Source: Mesorhizobium sp. B2-7-1
GTDB lineage: Bacteria; Pseudomonadota; Alphaproteobacteria; Rhizobiales; Rhizobiaceae
Assembly: GCF_006440735.1 (NCBI RefSeq)
Contig: NZ_VFUA01000006.1
Location: forward strand, 1 to 64,000
DNA length: 64,000 bases
Reading direction: 5' to 3'
In this document: piece after piece, positions 55,803 through 64,000 of the stretch
Layout: the number at the start of each line of letters is the position of its first letter
Numbering within the stretch: the stretch's first letter is position 1
Translations under genes and position numbers: made by a program
The notes under the pieces: model-generated
Databases searched by the model: none
Seen by the model: only the letters and a program-made list of their open reading frames with translations
Told to the model about the DNA's origin: nothing

Positions 55803-57833
55803 TTAAACCGTCGCGGTCGAAGAACCGCCAACATAGGTCTCAAGCCACCAGACGATGCGGGCGGCGGTGTCGATATATTCCGGATAACCGCGCAGGCTGT
55901 GGCCGGCGTTCGGATAGGTCGCGAGCGCGCTTGGCGAACCCGAGCGCAAGGCGGCGAAATGGCACTCCAGCGCCTGGCCGGGCGGCGTGCTCTTGTCGAT
56001 GCCGCCGGCCATGACCAGCGTCGGCACCTTGCTGAGCTGCCGGTAAAAGGCGGGGCTGCGGGTAAAGTAGGCGCCGCCCTCTTCCCATGGCGAGGATTCC
56101 AGCATCAGCGCGTCGAATTCCGGTATCTGCGTCGTGCGGTGCTGGCTGTACCAGTCGCCGACGGGCGAGATCGGAATGGCGGCGGCGAAGCGGTCGCTGC
56201 GCGTCGGCAGCCACGCGGACATGAAGCCGCCATAGCTGGTGCCGGTGACGGCGACGCGGCCCCGGTCGACCAGGCCTTTCTCCACCAGGGCATCGATGCC
56301 GCTCAAAATGTCATCGGCATCTGCGCCGCCCATGTCGCCCTGCACGGCGCGGGCGAACGCATCCCCACGCCCCGTGCTGCCCCTCGGATTGGGAAACAAA
56401 ATCGTCCAGCCGCGCGAGACGAGCAGCGGCGCGGCGCGCGTCCGCGCCATCCAGCGGTTGCGATGGGACGAGATCGGCCCGCCATGGATATCGACCAGCA
56501 ACGGCGTCGGCCCGGCCGACGCCCGCGGACGGACAAGCCATCCCTGGATTTCGAGTCCGTCGCGGGCGCGCCAGGAAAATGGCTCGGCCTTGCCACGGCC
56601 TGCCATCGCGGATTGCGCATCGGACGCCACGAGCGAGGCGAGCTCGCGCAGTCCGCCGTCGGCGATCTCGGCAAGGAACGGCGGCCGGTCGTAAGCCTCC
56701 GCGATCAAGAGCGAGCCCGCCGCCCCAACCGGCGCGCTGGAGGGCGCCCACTCGCCGCAGGTCAATTCGGTCGACGACCAGCGTTCGATCACCCCTGCAC
56801 CGGAGGCATCGCAATCGGCCACCACCGTCTCGTGGCTACGGATGCCAGCCATATGCAGGCTGGTGGCGGAGCGCCATTCGATCGACGTGACGTCGATCAA
56901 ATTGGTCGGAACGATCGCAACCTCGCCGCTCAACGGATCGAGGATCGACAGCTGCCCGGCAACAAGGCCGCGGTCGCTGCAGAAGGCCTCGATGAAGGCG
57001 ATGCGAGCACCATCGGGCGAGCCGCGAGGAACGCCGATCTGGTCGCGCGGCGTGTGAAGAAGCCTCGCCGATCCCGACTTCGGGTCGATGAGCGAAAGCT
57101 TCGCCGCATACCAGCTGCCTTCGCCATGGTCATCGCTGGTCACGGCGGCGATCCTGTCGGTGCCGCACCAGCTCGCTTCCCAGACATTGACGGGCGCCGA
57201 TGTGAGCGGCGCAGGTTCGGCCTGCATATCCCAGAGCCAGATCCGGCGCCAAAGGTCCTCACCCTCGCCCCAACCGACTTCGGGCAGCCAGGCGGGCGCA
57301 TCCGTCTTCTGCTTCTGCGCGTAGCCGCCGTGAATTCCAGCCAGATCCGCGCCGGTGCCGGCAACGACAAGCAGCAGCCTTTGGCCGTCTGGCGACCAGT
57401 CGATCATCTCGATCCGGCCGGGGACGTCCGCCAGCGCCGTGCCCTCGCCGGCGGACCAGATCTCGATGCGGTCGACGCCCGCCTCGCCACCCGCATAGGC
57501 GACCGCCAGGATCTGGCCGTCCGGCGAAAGACTGATTTGCCTGGTCTCCGCATCATTGAGCCGTCGAGGCGATCCATCGCCGCGCCGCACCTGGTAGAGA
57601 CGGCTGACCGGCGCGCTATCGAGGCCGCCTTCGAAGCTCTGGCCGATGAAAAACATCGCATCGTCGGAGGTGTGGCCGCAAAGAGAGCGGGCCGCGAAGA
57701 CGTGCCCATCCGGTCCGAAGAGGGCGGCATAGAGGCCCTGTGCCTCGGCGAATTCCGCTGCGGAGCGGAAATCCCCGGACATCCGACCGGCGGCCGGCGC
57801 GATCACAGATCCGGAATTCCGCACCCTGCTCAT
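55803..57833 (-). CDS. S9-family serine peptidase (prolyl oligopeptidase/acylaminoacyl peptidase type)
   Basis: The 676-residue protein has an N-terminal beta-propeller region with WSPDGQRL-type repeats and a C-terminal alpha/beta hydrolase. The catalytic triad is Ser533 (GTSYGG), Asp613 (GGIDKSTPP) and His645 (AGHSL). No signal peptide is seen, so it is probably cytoplasmic and acts on short imported peptides. It is divergent from the M19 gene and shares its control region. Confidence 0.92.
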   Translation of the reverse strand: MSRVRNSGSVIAPAAGRMSGDFRSAAEFAEAQGLYAALFGPDGHVFAARSLCGHTSDDAMFFIGQSFEGGLDSAPVSRLYQVRRGDGSPRRLNDAETRQISLSPDGQILAVAYAGGEAGVDRIEIWSAGEGTALADVPGRIEMIDWSPDGQRLLLVVAGTGADLAGIHGGYAQKQKTDAPAWLPEVGWGEGEDLWRRIWLWDMQAEPAPLTSAPVNVWEASWCGTDRIAAVTSDDHGEGSWYAAKLSLIDPKSGSARLLHTPRDQIGVPRGSPDGARIAFIEAFCSDRGLVAGQLSILDPLSGEVAIVPTNLIDVTSIEWRSATSLHMAGIRSHETVVADCDASGAGVIERWSSTELTCGEWAPSSAPVGAAGSLLIAEAYDRPPFLAEIADGGLRELASLVASDAQSAMAGRGKAEPFSWRARDGLEIQGWLVRPRASAGPTPLLVDIHGGPISSHRNRWMARTRAAPLLVSRGWTILFPNPRGSTGRGDAFARAVQGDMGGADADDILSGIDALVEKGLVDRGRVAVTGTSYGGFMSAWLPTRSDRFAAAIPISPVGDWYSQHRTTQIPEFDALMLESSPWEEGGAYFTRSPAFYRQLSKVPTLVMAGGIDKSTPPGQALECHFAALRSGSPSALATYPNAGHSLRGYPEYIDTAARIVWWLETYVGGSSTATV

Positions 57834-58038
57834 CTCGACTTCCCAATGCCGCGCTCAACCTGGCGCTGTCGCCACGGCAAGCTCACGGCCCCAACCATAA
57901 CGACAGCCCGCGCATTGTCTAGACACCGGTGTACATTAGATTGGGCCAGGGGCCTGGGCGGCACGATGGGCGGTTGACCCGCCATGATCGGAACGCGCAG
58001 ATTTCGAAGGCGGCGAAAACAATCCGGACACAGACACG
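57834..58038. other. Divergent control region of the S9 peptidase and M19 genes
   Basis: The gap holds overlapping palindromes TGTCTAGACA (57916-57925) and ACACCGGTGT (57923-57932), part of the operator-like motif listed separately. No gene is seen. Confidence 0.5.
57920..57935. promoter_or_regulatory. Operator-like inverted repeat TAGACA-N4-TGTACA
   Basis: The half-sites GACA and TGTA flank CCGG. The same layout is at 59112-59127 before the Dpp operon. Likely target of one regulator, perhaps GntR type (inference). Confidence 0.5.
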
Positions 58039-59031
58039 ATGAGCCTTGACGACAAAGTCCAGTCGATCCTGAAAAGCGAAGTCGTCTGGGATGCGCATTC
58101 CGGTTTCATGCCCGACCCGGCCGCGGACCTGAACAATCTGCGGATCTGGCGCGACGCGGGCGTCGACTATCTTTCCATCGATGTCGGCTTCGATCTCCTG
58201 CCCTGGGAAAAGACGGTCGCCACGCTTGCCTATTTCCGGCACTGGATCCTGGCGCGCCCGGCCGACTATGCGCTCGTCTCGTCGACCGATGAAATCCTCG
58301 CCGCGAAGGCGCAAGGCAAGCTGGCGGTCACCTTCGACATCGAAGGCATGAACGCGCTGAACGGCCGGGTCGAAATGGTCGAGTTCTACCATCGCCTCGG
58401 CGTGCGGCAGATGCTGTTCGCCTACAACCGCAACAACCTCGCCGGCGGCGGGTGCCACGACGAGGACACGGGTCTGACTGCGTTCGGCCGCCAGGTGATC
58501 GACGAGATGAACCGCCTCGGCATGTTCGTGGACGTGACCCATACCGGCTGTCGCACCACGATGGACGTGATGGAGTATACGGACCGGCCGGTGATCTTCT
58601 CGCATTCCAACCCGAAAGCGCTCTGCGCCCATGGGCGCAACATCACCGACGACCAGATCAAGGCTTGTTCCCGAACCGGCGGCATCATCGGCGTCGTCGG
58701 CCTCAACCGCTTCCTCGGCGAGGGCCGCACCGATTCCGAACGGCTGGCCGACCACGTCGAATATCTGATCGACCTCGCCGGGCCGCGCCATGTCGGCATC
58801 GGGCTCGATTATGCTTTCCCGGTCGAGGTCGAAGGCATCGAGGACATCATCTCCAGCAATCCGCATTTCTGGCCGAAGAACGAATATCCCGAAGGCAAGA
58901 CCACCTATTCCACCCCGGGCCAGACGAAAGAACTCATCGAGGTCCTGCTGCGCCGCGGCCACTCGGAACGCACTGTTCGCGACGTGATGGGCGGCAACTT
59001 CATGCGGCTGGCGCGCGAGATCTGGAAATAG
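58039..59031 (+). CDS. Membrane-dipeptidase (M19) family protein with altered metal motif
   Basis: The 330-residue TIM-barrel protein keeps most M19 metal ligands: Glu in TFDIEGMNAL, His in DVTHTG, and His in FSHSNPKALCAHGRN. The first motif, normally DGHND, reads DAHSG (residues 18-22), so the Asp ligand is Gly here. M19 enzymes hydrolyse dipeptides, often with D-amino acids. It is ahead of the Dpp-type operon, same strand. Confidence 0.87.
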   Translation: MSLDDKVQSILKSEVVWDAHSGFMPDPAADLNNLRIWRDAGVDYLSIDVGFDLLPWEKTVATLAYFRHWILARPADYALVSSTDEILAAKAQGKLAVTFDIEGMNALNGRVEMVEFYHRLGVRQMLFAYNRNNLAGGGCHDEDTGLTAFGRQVIDEMNRLGMFVDVTHTGCRTTMDVMEYTDRPVIFSHSNPKALCAHGRNITDDQIKACSRTGGIIGVVGLNRFLGEGRTDSERLADHVEYLIDLAGPRHVGIGLDYAFPVEVEGIEDIISSNPHFWPKNEYPEGKTTYSTPGQTKELIEVLLRRGHSERTVRDVMGGNFMRLAREIWK

Positions 59032-59111
59032 CGATCGAAACGGCTGTCGCGTCGATCGCACATCACCGGAAAAGGCGTCCCATTCGACGACATATGACGC
59101 ATTTTTTTCAC

Positions 59112-59127
59112 TAGACATATGTGTATA
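59112..59127. promoter_or_regulatory. Operator-like inverted repeat TAGACA-N4-TGTATA
   Basis: Same half-sites as 57920-57935, with TATG as spacer. It lies 93 bp before the binding-protein start at 59220. Confidence 0.5.
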
Positions 59128-59219
59128 GCCGGGGCAGGCTGAGGCAAACAAGACCTTTGGAAGGGTCTCCCGCAGCCGAGCCGGCGCTGGCGGGCAACAT
59201 AAACAAGAGGGGCAGGGCA

Positions 59220-60779
59220 ATGATCAAAGCCGCGAACATCAACGTGACGCGCCGTGGGGTGCTGGCCGGTGCCGGGGCTCTGGGCCTCGCCTCGCTGATC
59301 TATTCCACCAAGCGCTCACAGGCGGCCGGCTCGGTTCTCAAGGTGCGCTCATATGGCGATATCCAGACGCTCGATCCGGCCTTTCGTCTTGCCGCGCCCG
59401 AAGGCGATATCACCAATGTCATTTTCGCCGGCTTGGTCGTCGCCACGCCCGGTGACAGCTGGGGCTGGAAGCCGATGGCAGTGGAGAAGATCGAGCAGCT
59501 CGATCCGCTCACCGTCGCCTTCAAGCTGCGCGACAATATCGGCTTCACCGACGGCTTTGGCCAGATGACGGCGGAGGACGTGAAATTCTCTATCGAGCGC
59601 CTCGCCGATCCTGCCAACAAATCCCCTTATGCGGGCGACTGGGCGACGCTGAAGGAAGTCGAGATCAAGGACAAGCTCTCGGGCATCATCCATCTGAACA
59701 AGGCGTTCGCGCCGTTATGGACCTCGACCTTGCCGACGCCGTCGAGCACGATCCTGTCCAAGCGCGCCGTGACCGAGGCCGGCGGCAAGCTCGGCGTGAA
59801 GCCGGTGGCGCAGTCGGGCCCTTATCTGCTCAAGGAATGGACGCCCAAGCAGCGCACCGTGCTCGTGCGCAACCCCGACTGGAAATACGAGCAGGGCGGC
59901 TATGACGAGATCCACGTCCATCCTATCGAGGACGAAAAGACCGCCGAGCTCGGCTATGAGGCGGGCGACCTCGACTACACCTGGACGTCCGTGTCCTCGA
60001 TCAAGCGGCTGAAGGAAACGCCGCCGGCCGACACCGTCGTGGTCGAGAAGCCATCGCTCGCCTTCGTCTGGCTCGGCATGAACCAGATCGCGGCGCCCTT
60101 CGACAATCCGGACCTGCGCCGCGCCGTGCAGTACGGCGTCGACCGCAAGGCCGTGGTCGACGCGGCCTATTTCGGCGCCGCCGCCACCTCCACCGGCATC
60201 ATCGCGCCTGGGCTCATCGGCCACCGCGAGAAGAACCTCTACGAATACGATCCCGACAAGGCGCGCGAGCTGGTCAACAAGGCCGGCGCCAGCGGCGTCA
60301 CCGTCACGCTCGACATCCTCAACAAGGCGGAACGCCTGTCGGCGGCGCAGGTCGTGCAGGCGAACCTGCAGGACATCGGCATCAACGTCGAAATCAAGCA
60401 GAACGACAGCGGCACGTTCTGGACGCTGGGGTCGAAGCAAAACCCTTATTACAAGAAGCTCCAGATGGTGCTGTCGCGCTTCTCGATGCAGCCCGACCCG
60501 AGCTGGGCGACGGAGTGGTATACGACCAGCCAGATCGGTGAGTGGAACTGGGAGCAGTTCAGCAGCGAGGAATTCGACAAGCTGGTCACCGAAGGCAAGA
60601 TCGAGCTCGACCCGGCCAAGCGCGACGTCATGTACAAGAAGATGCAGGACCTGATGGAGGAGAGCGGCTGCTACGTCTTCCTCACCCACGAGGTCACCGG
60701 CGTGATGTACCGTAAGAGTGTGGCGGCCGCCCTCAAGCCGAATGGCGAGCCCTGCTTCGCGGACTTCAAACCTGCCTGA
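59220..60779 (+). CDS. Peptide ABC transporter substrate-binding protein (SBP_bac_5)
   Basis: The 519-residue product has a twin-Arg-like N terminus (TRRGVLAGAGALGLASL), so Tat export is possible. The family 5 binding fold follows, with DIQTLDPAF, VAFKLRDNIGFTDG, DVKFSIERLADP and NPDLRRAVQYGVDRKAV. It binds peptides or related ligands for the permeases after it. ATG 59220 follows a weak GGGGCAGGGC tract. Confidence 0.9.
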   Translation: MIKAANINVTRRGVLAGAGALGLASLIYSTKRSQAAGSVLKVRSYGDIQTLDPAFRLAAPEGDITNVIFAGLVVATPGDSWGWKPMAVEKIEQLDPLTVAFKLRDNIGFTDGFGQMTAEDVKFSIERLADPANKSPYAGDWATLKEVEIKDKLSGIIHLNKAFAPLWTSTLPTPSSTILSKRAVTEAGGKLGVKPVAQSGPYLLKEWTPKQRTVLVRNPDWKYEQGGYDEIHVHPIEDEKTAELGYEAGDLDYTWTSVSSIKRLKETPPADTVVVEKPSLAFVWLGMNQIAAPFDNPDLRRAVQYGVDRKAVVDAAYFGAAATSTGIIAPGLIGHREKNLYEYDPDKARELVNKAGASGVTVTLDILNKAERLSAAQVVQANLQDIGINVEIKQNDSGTFWTLGSKQNPYYKKLQMVLSRFSMQPDPSWATEWYTTSQIGEWNWEQFSSEEFDKLVTEGKIELDPAKRDVMYKKMQDLMEESGCYVFLTHEVTGVMYRKSVAAALKPNGEPCFADFKPA

Positions 60780-60829
60780 CGTGATGGAAGACGACGGCAC
60801 GGCGCGGGGCGGGATGGCCGGCTCCTGAG

Positions 60830-61777
60830 ATGCTCCGCTATGCGCTGAAACGACTGGGGCTGGGCATCATCATCGTGAGCGTCGCGATGGTGATGCTGTT
60901 CGCTATGATCTATGTGATCCCGGGCGACCCGGCATCCGTGGCGCTCGGCCCGCGCGCCACGCCCGAGATGATCCAGGCCTTGCGCAGCCGCATGGGGCTG
61001 GACCAGCCGATCTGGATCCAGTTCTTCAGGTTCTATTTCTCGGCGCTGCGCGGCGACCTCGGCACCGAGGTGCTGTCCGGGCGGCCGGTGCTGGACGTCG
61101 TGTTCGAGCAGCTGCCCTACACCCTGGCGCTGATCGCGGGCGCGATCTCATGGTCCGTGCTGCTCGGCATTCCGCTGGGCTGCATCGCGGCGGTGCGGCG
61201 CGGCGGCTTCGTCGACCGCGTCATCGGCATCCTGTCGGTCGCGGTGATCGCGGTGCCATCCTTCGTCATCGCGATCTATTCGCTGCTGATCTTCGCCGTC
61301 GCCCTGCAGTGGCTGCCGGCCATCGGCGCCGGCGAGCCCGGCAATCTCGCCAGCCAGCTGAAACATCTTGCCCTGCCTTCGCTGGCGATCGGCGTCGGCT
61401 GGGTCGGCTACATCGCGCGCATGGTGCGTGCCTCCATGCTGGAAACGCTGGAAGCCAGCCACATCCGCACGGCGCGCGCTTTCGGCCTGACCGATCGTCG
61501 CATCACCTATTCCTATGCCTTGCGTATCGCCATCCTGCCGACCGTCACGCTGCTCGGCGTCGGCATCGGCAACATGGTGTCTTCGGCCGTCTTCGCCGAG
61601 ATCGTCTTTGCCCGCCCCGGCATCGGCAAGCTGGTCTACGAGGCGATCTCGGTGCGCAATTATCCGGTCGTCACCGGCGCCGTGCTGGTGACGACGGTTT
61701 TCTTCGTCGTCGTGAACGCTCTCGCCGACATCCTCATTGGTGCGTTGGACCCCCGTGTCAGAACAAGTCTTAATTGA
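60830..61777 (+). CDS. Peptide ABC transporter permease (DppB type)
   Basis: The 315-residue protein has about six hydrophobic segments and the DppB pattern: LRYALKRLGLGIIIV at the start and the EAA loop RTARAFGLTDRRITYSYALR. It heterodimerises with the next permease. Confidence 0.92.
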   Translation: MLRYALKRLGLGIIIVSVAMVMLFAMIYVIPGDPASVALGPRATPEMIQALRSRMGLDQPIWIQFFRFYFSALRGDLGTEVLSGRPVLDVVFEQLPYTLALIAGAISWSVLLGIPLGCIAAVRRGGFVDRVIGILSVAVIAVPSFVIAIYSLLIFAVALQWLPAIGAGEPGNLASQLKHLALPSLAIGVGWVGYIARMVRASMLETLEASHIRTARAFGLTDRRITYSYALRIAILPTVTLLGVGIGNMVSSAVFAEIVFARPGIGKLVYEAISVRNYPVVTGAVLVTTVFFVVVNALADILIGALDPRVRTSLN

Positions 61778-62642
61778 CCGGCCATCGCGGCAGCGCGTCG
61801 CCAAGATCGGCCGCGTGCTTCGGCGCATCCTTCGCGAGCCGCTCGGCGCGTTCGGTCTCACCCTGGTCGTGATCGTCGTTCTGTCGGCTGTCTTCGCCGA
61901 CGTGCTTACCAGCTATTCACCGACGAAGCTCGCGCCGGCCGAGCGCTTCGCGCCCGCGAGCCTGCAGCACCTGCTCGGCACCGACCATCTTGGACGCGAC
62001 CTGTTCTCGCGTGTGCTCCATGGCGGCCGCATCGCGCTGGCCATTGCGCTTGGCGCGACCGGCCTGTCGCTCATCGGCGGCATCGTGCTCGGGCTCATCG
62101 CCGGCTACGGGCCGCGCTGGCTCGACAATCTGATGCTCCTGCTCTTCGATGCCATCAAGAGCTTCCCGACCGTGATGCTGGCGCTCACGCTGGTCACGCT
62201 GACCGGACCTTCGCTGCTTGCGGTGCTGATCGTGGTCGTGCTGGTCAATGTGCCCGGCTATGCCCGCATCATCAGGACACAGACGCTTGTCCTGAAGTCG
62301 GCCGAGCATGTCATGGCGGCGCGCTCGATGGGCGCGAGCACCGCGCGCATCCTCACCATCCACATATTGCCCAACGTCATCGGCCCGATCCTCATCCTCG
62401 CATCGATGGACATCCCGGTCGTCGTGGCGATCGAGGCGGGTCTGAGCTTCCTCGGCCTCGGCGTCAGGCCGCCTCTGCCAAGCTGGGGCGCGATCCTGAA
62501 CGACGGCTTCGTCAACATCCGCGATTCATACTGGATCGTGGTCGCCGGCGGCCTGCCGATCATCCTCACCACGCTCGGCTTCACCTTCCTCGGCGAGACC
62601 CTGCGCGACGTTTTCGACCCCCGGCTGAAGAGGCGCGAATGA
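61755..62642 (+). CDS. Peptide ABC transporter permease (DppC type)
   Basis: The 295-residue protein has the DppC pattern: LLGTDHLGRDLFSRVLHGGR, the EAA loop AARSMGASTARILTIHILPN, and GLSFLGLGVRPPLPSWGAIL. GTG 61755 was chosen; TTG 61737 upstream would add six residues. It overlaps the end of the DppB-type gene by about 23 bp and the ATPase start by 4 bp. Confidence 0.9.
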   Translation: MSEQVLIDRPSRQRVAKIGRVLRRILREPLGAFGLTLVVIVVLSAVFADVLTSYSPTKLAPAERFAPASLQHLLGTDHLGRDLFSRVLHGGRIALAIALGATGLSLIGGIVLGLIAGYGPRWLDNLMLLLFDAIKSFPTVMLALTLVTLTGPSLLAVLIVVVLVNVPGYARIIRTQTLVLKSAEHVMAARSMGASTARILTIHILPNVIGPILILASMDIPVVVAIEAGLSFLGLGVRPPLPSWGAILNDGFVNIRDSYWIVVAGGLPIILTTLGFTFLGETLRDVFDPRLKRRE

Positions 62643-63619
62643 CCGTCCTCGACGTCAAGGACCTCAGCGTCGACTTCGCCACCGAAGCCGGCACGTTGCA
62701 GGCGCTGCGCAAGGTGAGCCTGAAGGTGCCGGCGAACCGGATCGTCGGCGTCGTCGGCGAGTCGGGCTGCGGAAAATCGACGCTGATCAACGCCGTTCTC
62801 GGCCTGCTCGCCGACAATGGCAGGGTCACGGCAGGCCAGATCCTGTTCGAGGGCAAAAGCGATCTCGTTCATCTCGACGGCACAGGCATGCGGGCGCTGC
62901 GCGGTCAGAGGATCGCAACCGTCTTCCAGGACCCGATGGGGGCGCTGAACCCGGTGCTGTCCGTGGGTAAGCAGATGCGCGACATCCAGTACCGCTCCGG
63001 ACGGTCGCGCAAGGAGAAGGACGCGCTCTCCGTCGAGATGCTGCGCAAAGTCCGCATTCCAGATCCCGAGCACCGACTGGCGCAGTTTCCGCACGAATTC
63101 TCGGGTGGCATGAAGCAGCGTATCGCCATCGCCATGGCGCTGCTGATGCGGCCCTCGCTGCTGATTGCCGACGAGCCGACGACGGCGCTCGACGCCACGC
63201 TCGAAGTCGCCATCATCGAGTTGCTCAAGGACCTGCAGAAGCAGATCGGCTGCTCCGTGCTGTTCATCTCGCATCATCTGGGCGTCATCGCCGAGCTGTG
63301 CGACGAGATGATCGTCATGTATGCCGGCGAAGTGGTCGAACGCGGCTCGACCCGCGACATCTTCCACAACCCGCGACATCCCTACACGAAGAAGCTGCTC
63401 GCTTGCGATCCGGCAAGGCTCGCGCGCCGCGAGCCGCGGCTGCCCACCATTCCCGGTACGCTGCCGGACCTGCGCAACCGCCCCAAGGGCTGCGTTTTCC
63501 AGTCACGCTGCGAGCTAGCGGACGACGTCTGCTCCACGATGCCGCCCGACACAGCGCTGAGCACGTCCCATGTCGCGCGATGCTGGCACACCGACGAGAC
63601 GGCCGGAGCGGCCGCATGA
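62639..63619 (+). CDS. Peptide ABC transporter ATPase (DppD type)
   Basis: The 326-residue protein has Walker A GESGCGKST, signature FSGGMKQRIAIAMAL and Walker B LLIADEPTTALD. The C-terminal oligo/dipeptide segment contains the Cys residues (CVFQSRCELADDVCS, CWH) typical for a 4Fe-4S-like site of DppD. It overlaps the next gene by 4 bp. Confidence 0.93.
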   Translation: MTVLDVKDLSVDFATEAGTLQALRKVSLKVPANRIVGVVGESGCGKSTLINAVLGLLADNGRVTAGQILFEGKSDLVHLDGTGMRALRGQRIATVFQDPMGALNPVLSVGKQMRDIQYRSGRSRKEKDALSVEMLRKVRIPDPEHRLAQFPHEFSGGMKQRIAIAMALLMRPSLLIADEPTTALDATLEVAIIELLKDLQKQIGCSVLFISHHLGVIAELCDEMIVMYAGEVVERGSTRDIFHNPRHPYTKKLLACDPARLARREPRLPTIPGTLPDLRNRPKGCVFQSRCELADDVCSTMPPDTALSTSHVARCWHTDETAGAAA

Positions 63620-64000
63620 CGACAGAGCCCCTGCTTTCCGTTTCCGATCTTCGGGTGCGTTTCCGCATCGGCGGCATGATGAGCGCGCTGGCCGGCCGGC
63701 GGACGGAAATAGAAGCCGTCTCCGGCGTCGGCTTCACGCTGGAGCGCGGCCAGACGCTTGCGCTGGTCGGCGAATCCGGATCGGGCAAGACGACGCTGGC
63801 GCGCGCCGTCGACGGGCTGCAGCCGGCCGCGGGCGGCTCGATCCGCTTCGAGGGCCGCGAGTTGCGCGACCTGCCGAAGAAGGACTGGAAGCCGCTCCGG
63901 CGCAAGATGTCGATGATGTTCCAGGACCCGGTCGGCTCGCTGTCGCCGCGCCTCAGCGTCCGGTCGCTGCTGGCGGAGCCTTTCGCCATCCACGGCCTGT
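63616..64000 (+). CDS. Peptide ABC transporter ATPase (DppF type), cut by right edge
   Basis: The visible 128 codons have Walker A GESGSGKTT (near residue 55) and the Q-loop FQDPVGSLSPR. It is the second ATPase of the Dpp-type importer. The rest lies beyond the window. Confidence 0.9.
   Translation, partial: MTTEPLLSVSDLRVRFRIGGMMSALAGRRTEIEAVSGVGFTLERGQTLALVGESGSGKTTLARAVDGLQPAAGGSIRFEGRELRDLPKKDWKPLRRKMSMMFQDPVGSLSPRLSVRSLLAEPFAIHGL

Noticed and set aside
54564..57977. A long open frame of 1137 codons on the plus strand
   Set aside because: It lies antisense to the DAO oxidase and S9 peptidase genes, which have full catalytic motifs. Its product is Arg-rich with no domain, as expected for a shadow frame in GC-rich DNA.

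Overview
The window looks like chromosome from a GC-rich alphaproteobacterium of the order Hyphomicrobiales (Rhizobiales), most likely Mesorhizobium or a close relative. The reasons are the conserved block murA - DUF2948 - hisD - UPF0262 - low-Mr phosphatase - infA - maf - yacG - tRNA-Phe, two palindromic repeats of the rhizobial RIME type, a tRNA-Phe followed by an integrase remnant (the target used by the M. loti symbiosis island), and the many ABC importers for sugars, betaines and peptides. The genus is inferred from gene content; no database search was possible.

Layout. 1-2240 is the 3' end of a very large VCBS/RTX adhesin. 2354-4937 holds a small secreted Cys protein, a lytic transglycosylase and an LpoA/Peripla_BP-like lipoprotein whose N-terminal coding region carries a RIME-like palindrome. 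4986-19389 is a Tad/Flp pilus locus in two divergent operons, after an unrelated fatty acid hydroxylase-like gene: cpaF-tadB-tadC-tadD-cpaA leftward, and two Flp pilins, cpaB, cpaC, a small lipoprotein, tadG, two tadE-like genes, cpaE, an L,D-transpeptidase and a coiled-coil membrane protein rightward. A TTAA-N7-TTAA box of the CtrA type lies just upstream of the pilin promoter. 19427-23438 has a membrane protein, an SNase-like protein, a degenerate GGDEF protein and a succinate-semialdehyde dehydrogenase. 23610-29830 is the housekeeping block, bounded by tRNA-Thr and tRNA-Phe.

29992-39110 begins with a truncated integrase and continues with a ribose-type ABC sugar operon (isomerase, binding protein, Gfo/Idh/MocA dehydrogenase, ATPase, permease, ABM-domain monooxygenase). 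A ROK regulator and a signal-less, presumably cytoplasmic paralogue of the binding protein are divergent from it. 39180-54528 is a quaternary-amine region: ProXWV-type importer, a non-pyrrolysine MttB-like methyltransferase, two FAD dehydrogenase-GcvT fusions, a class III aminotransferase, a Rieske oxygenase and two LysR regulators. Together these could import a betaine-like compound and strip its methyl groups, with one-carbon units passing to tetrahydrofolate. 54531-64000 is a peptide-use region: FAD amine oxidase, S9 peptidase, M19-type dipeptidase and a Dpp-type importer cut by the right edge. An inverted repeat TAGACA-N4-TGTAYA occurs both in the S9/M19 divergent gap and ahead of the Dpp operon, which suggests one regulon.

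The best candidates for undescribed biology are the S9/M19/oxidase/Dpp module with its shared operator-like motif, the cytoplasmic binding-protein paralogue beside a ROK regulator that lacks the zinc motif, and the MttB/GcvT-fusion cluster. None of these is proven by the sequence alone.
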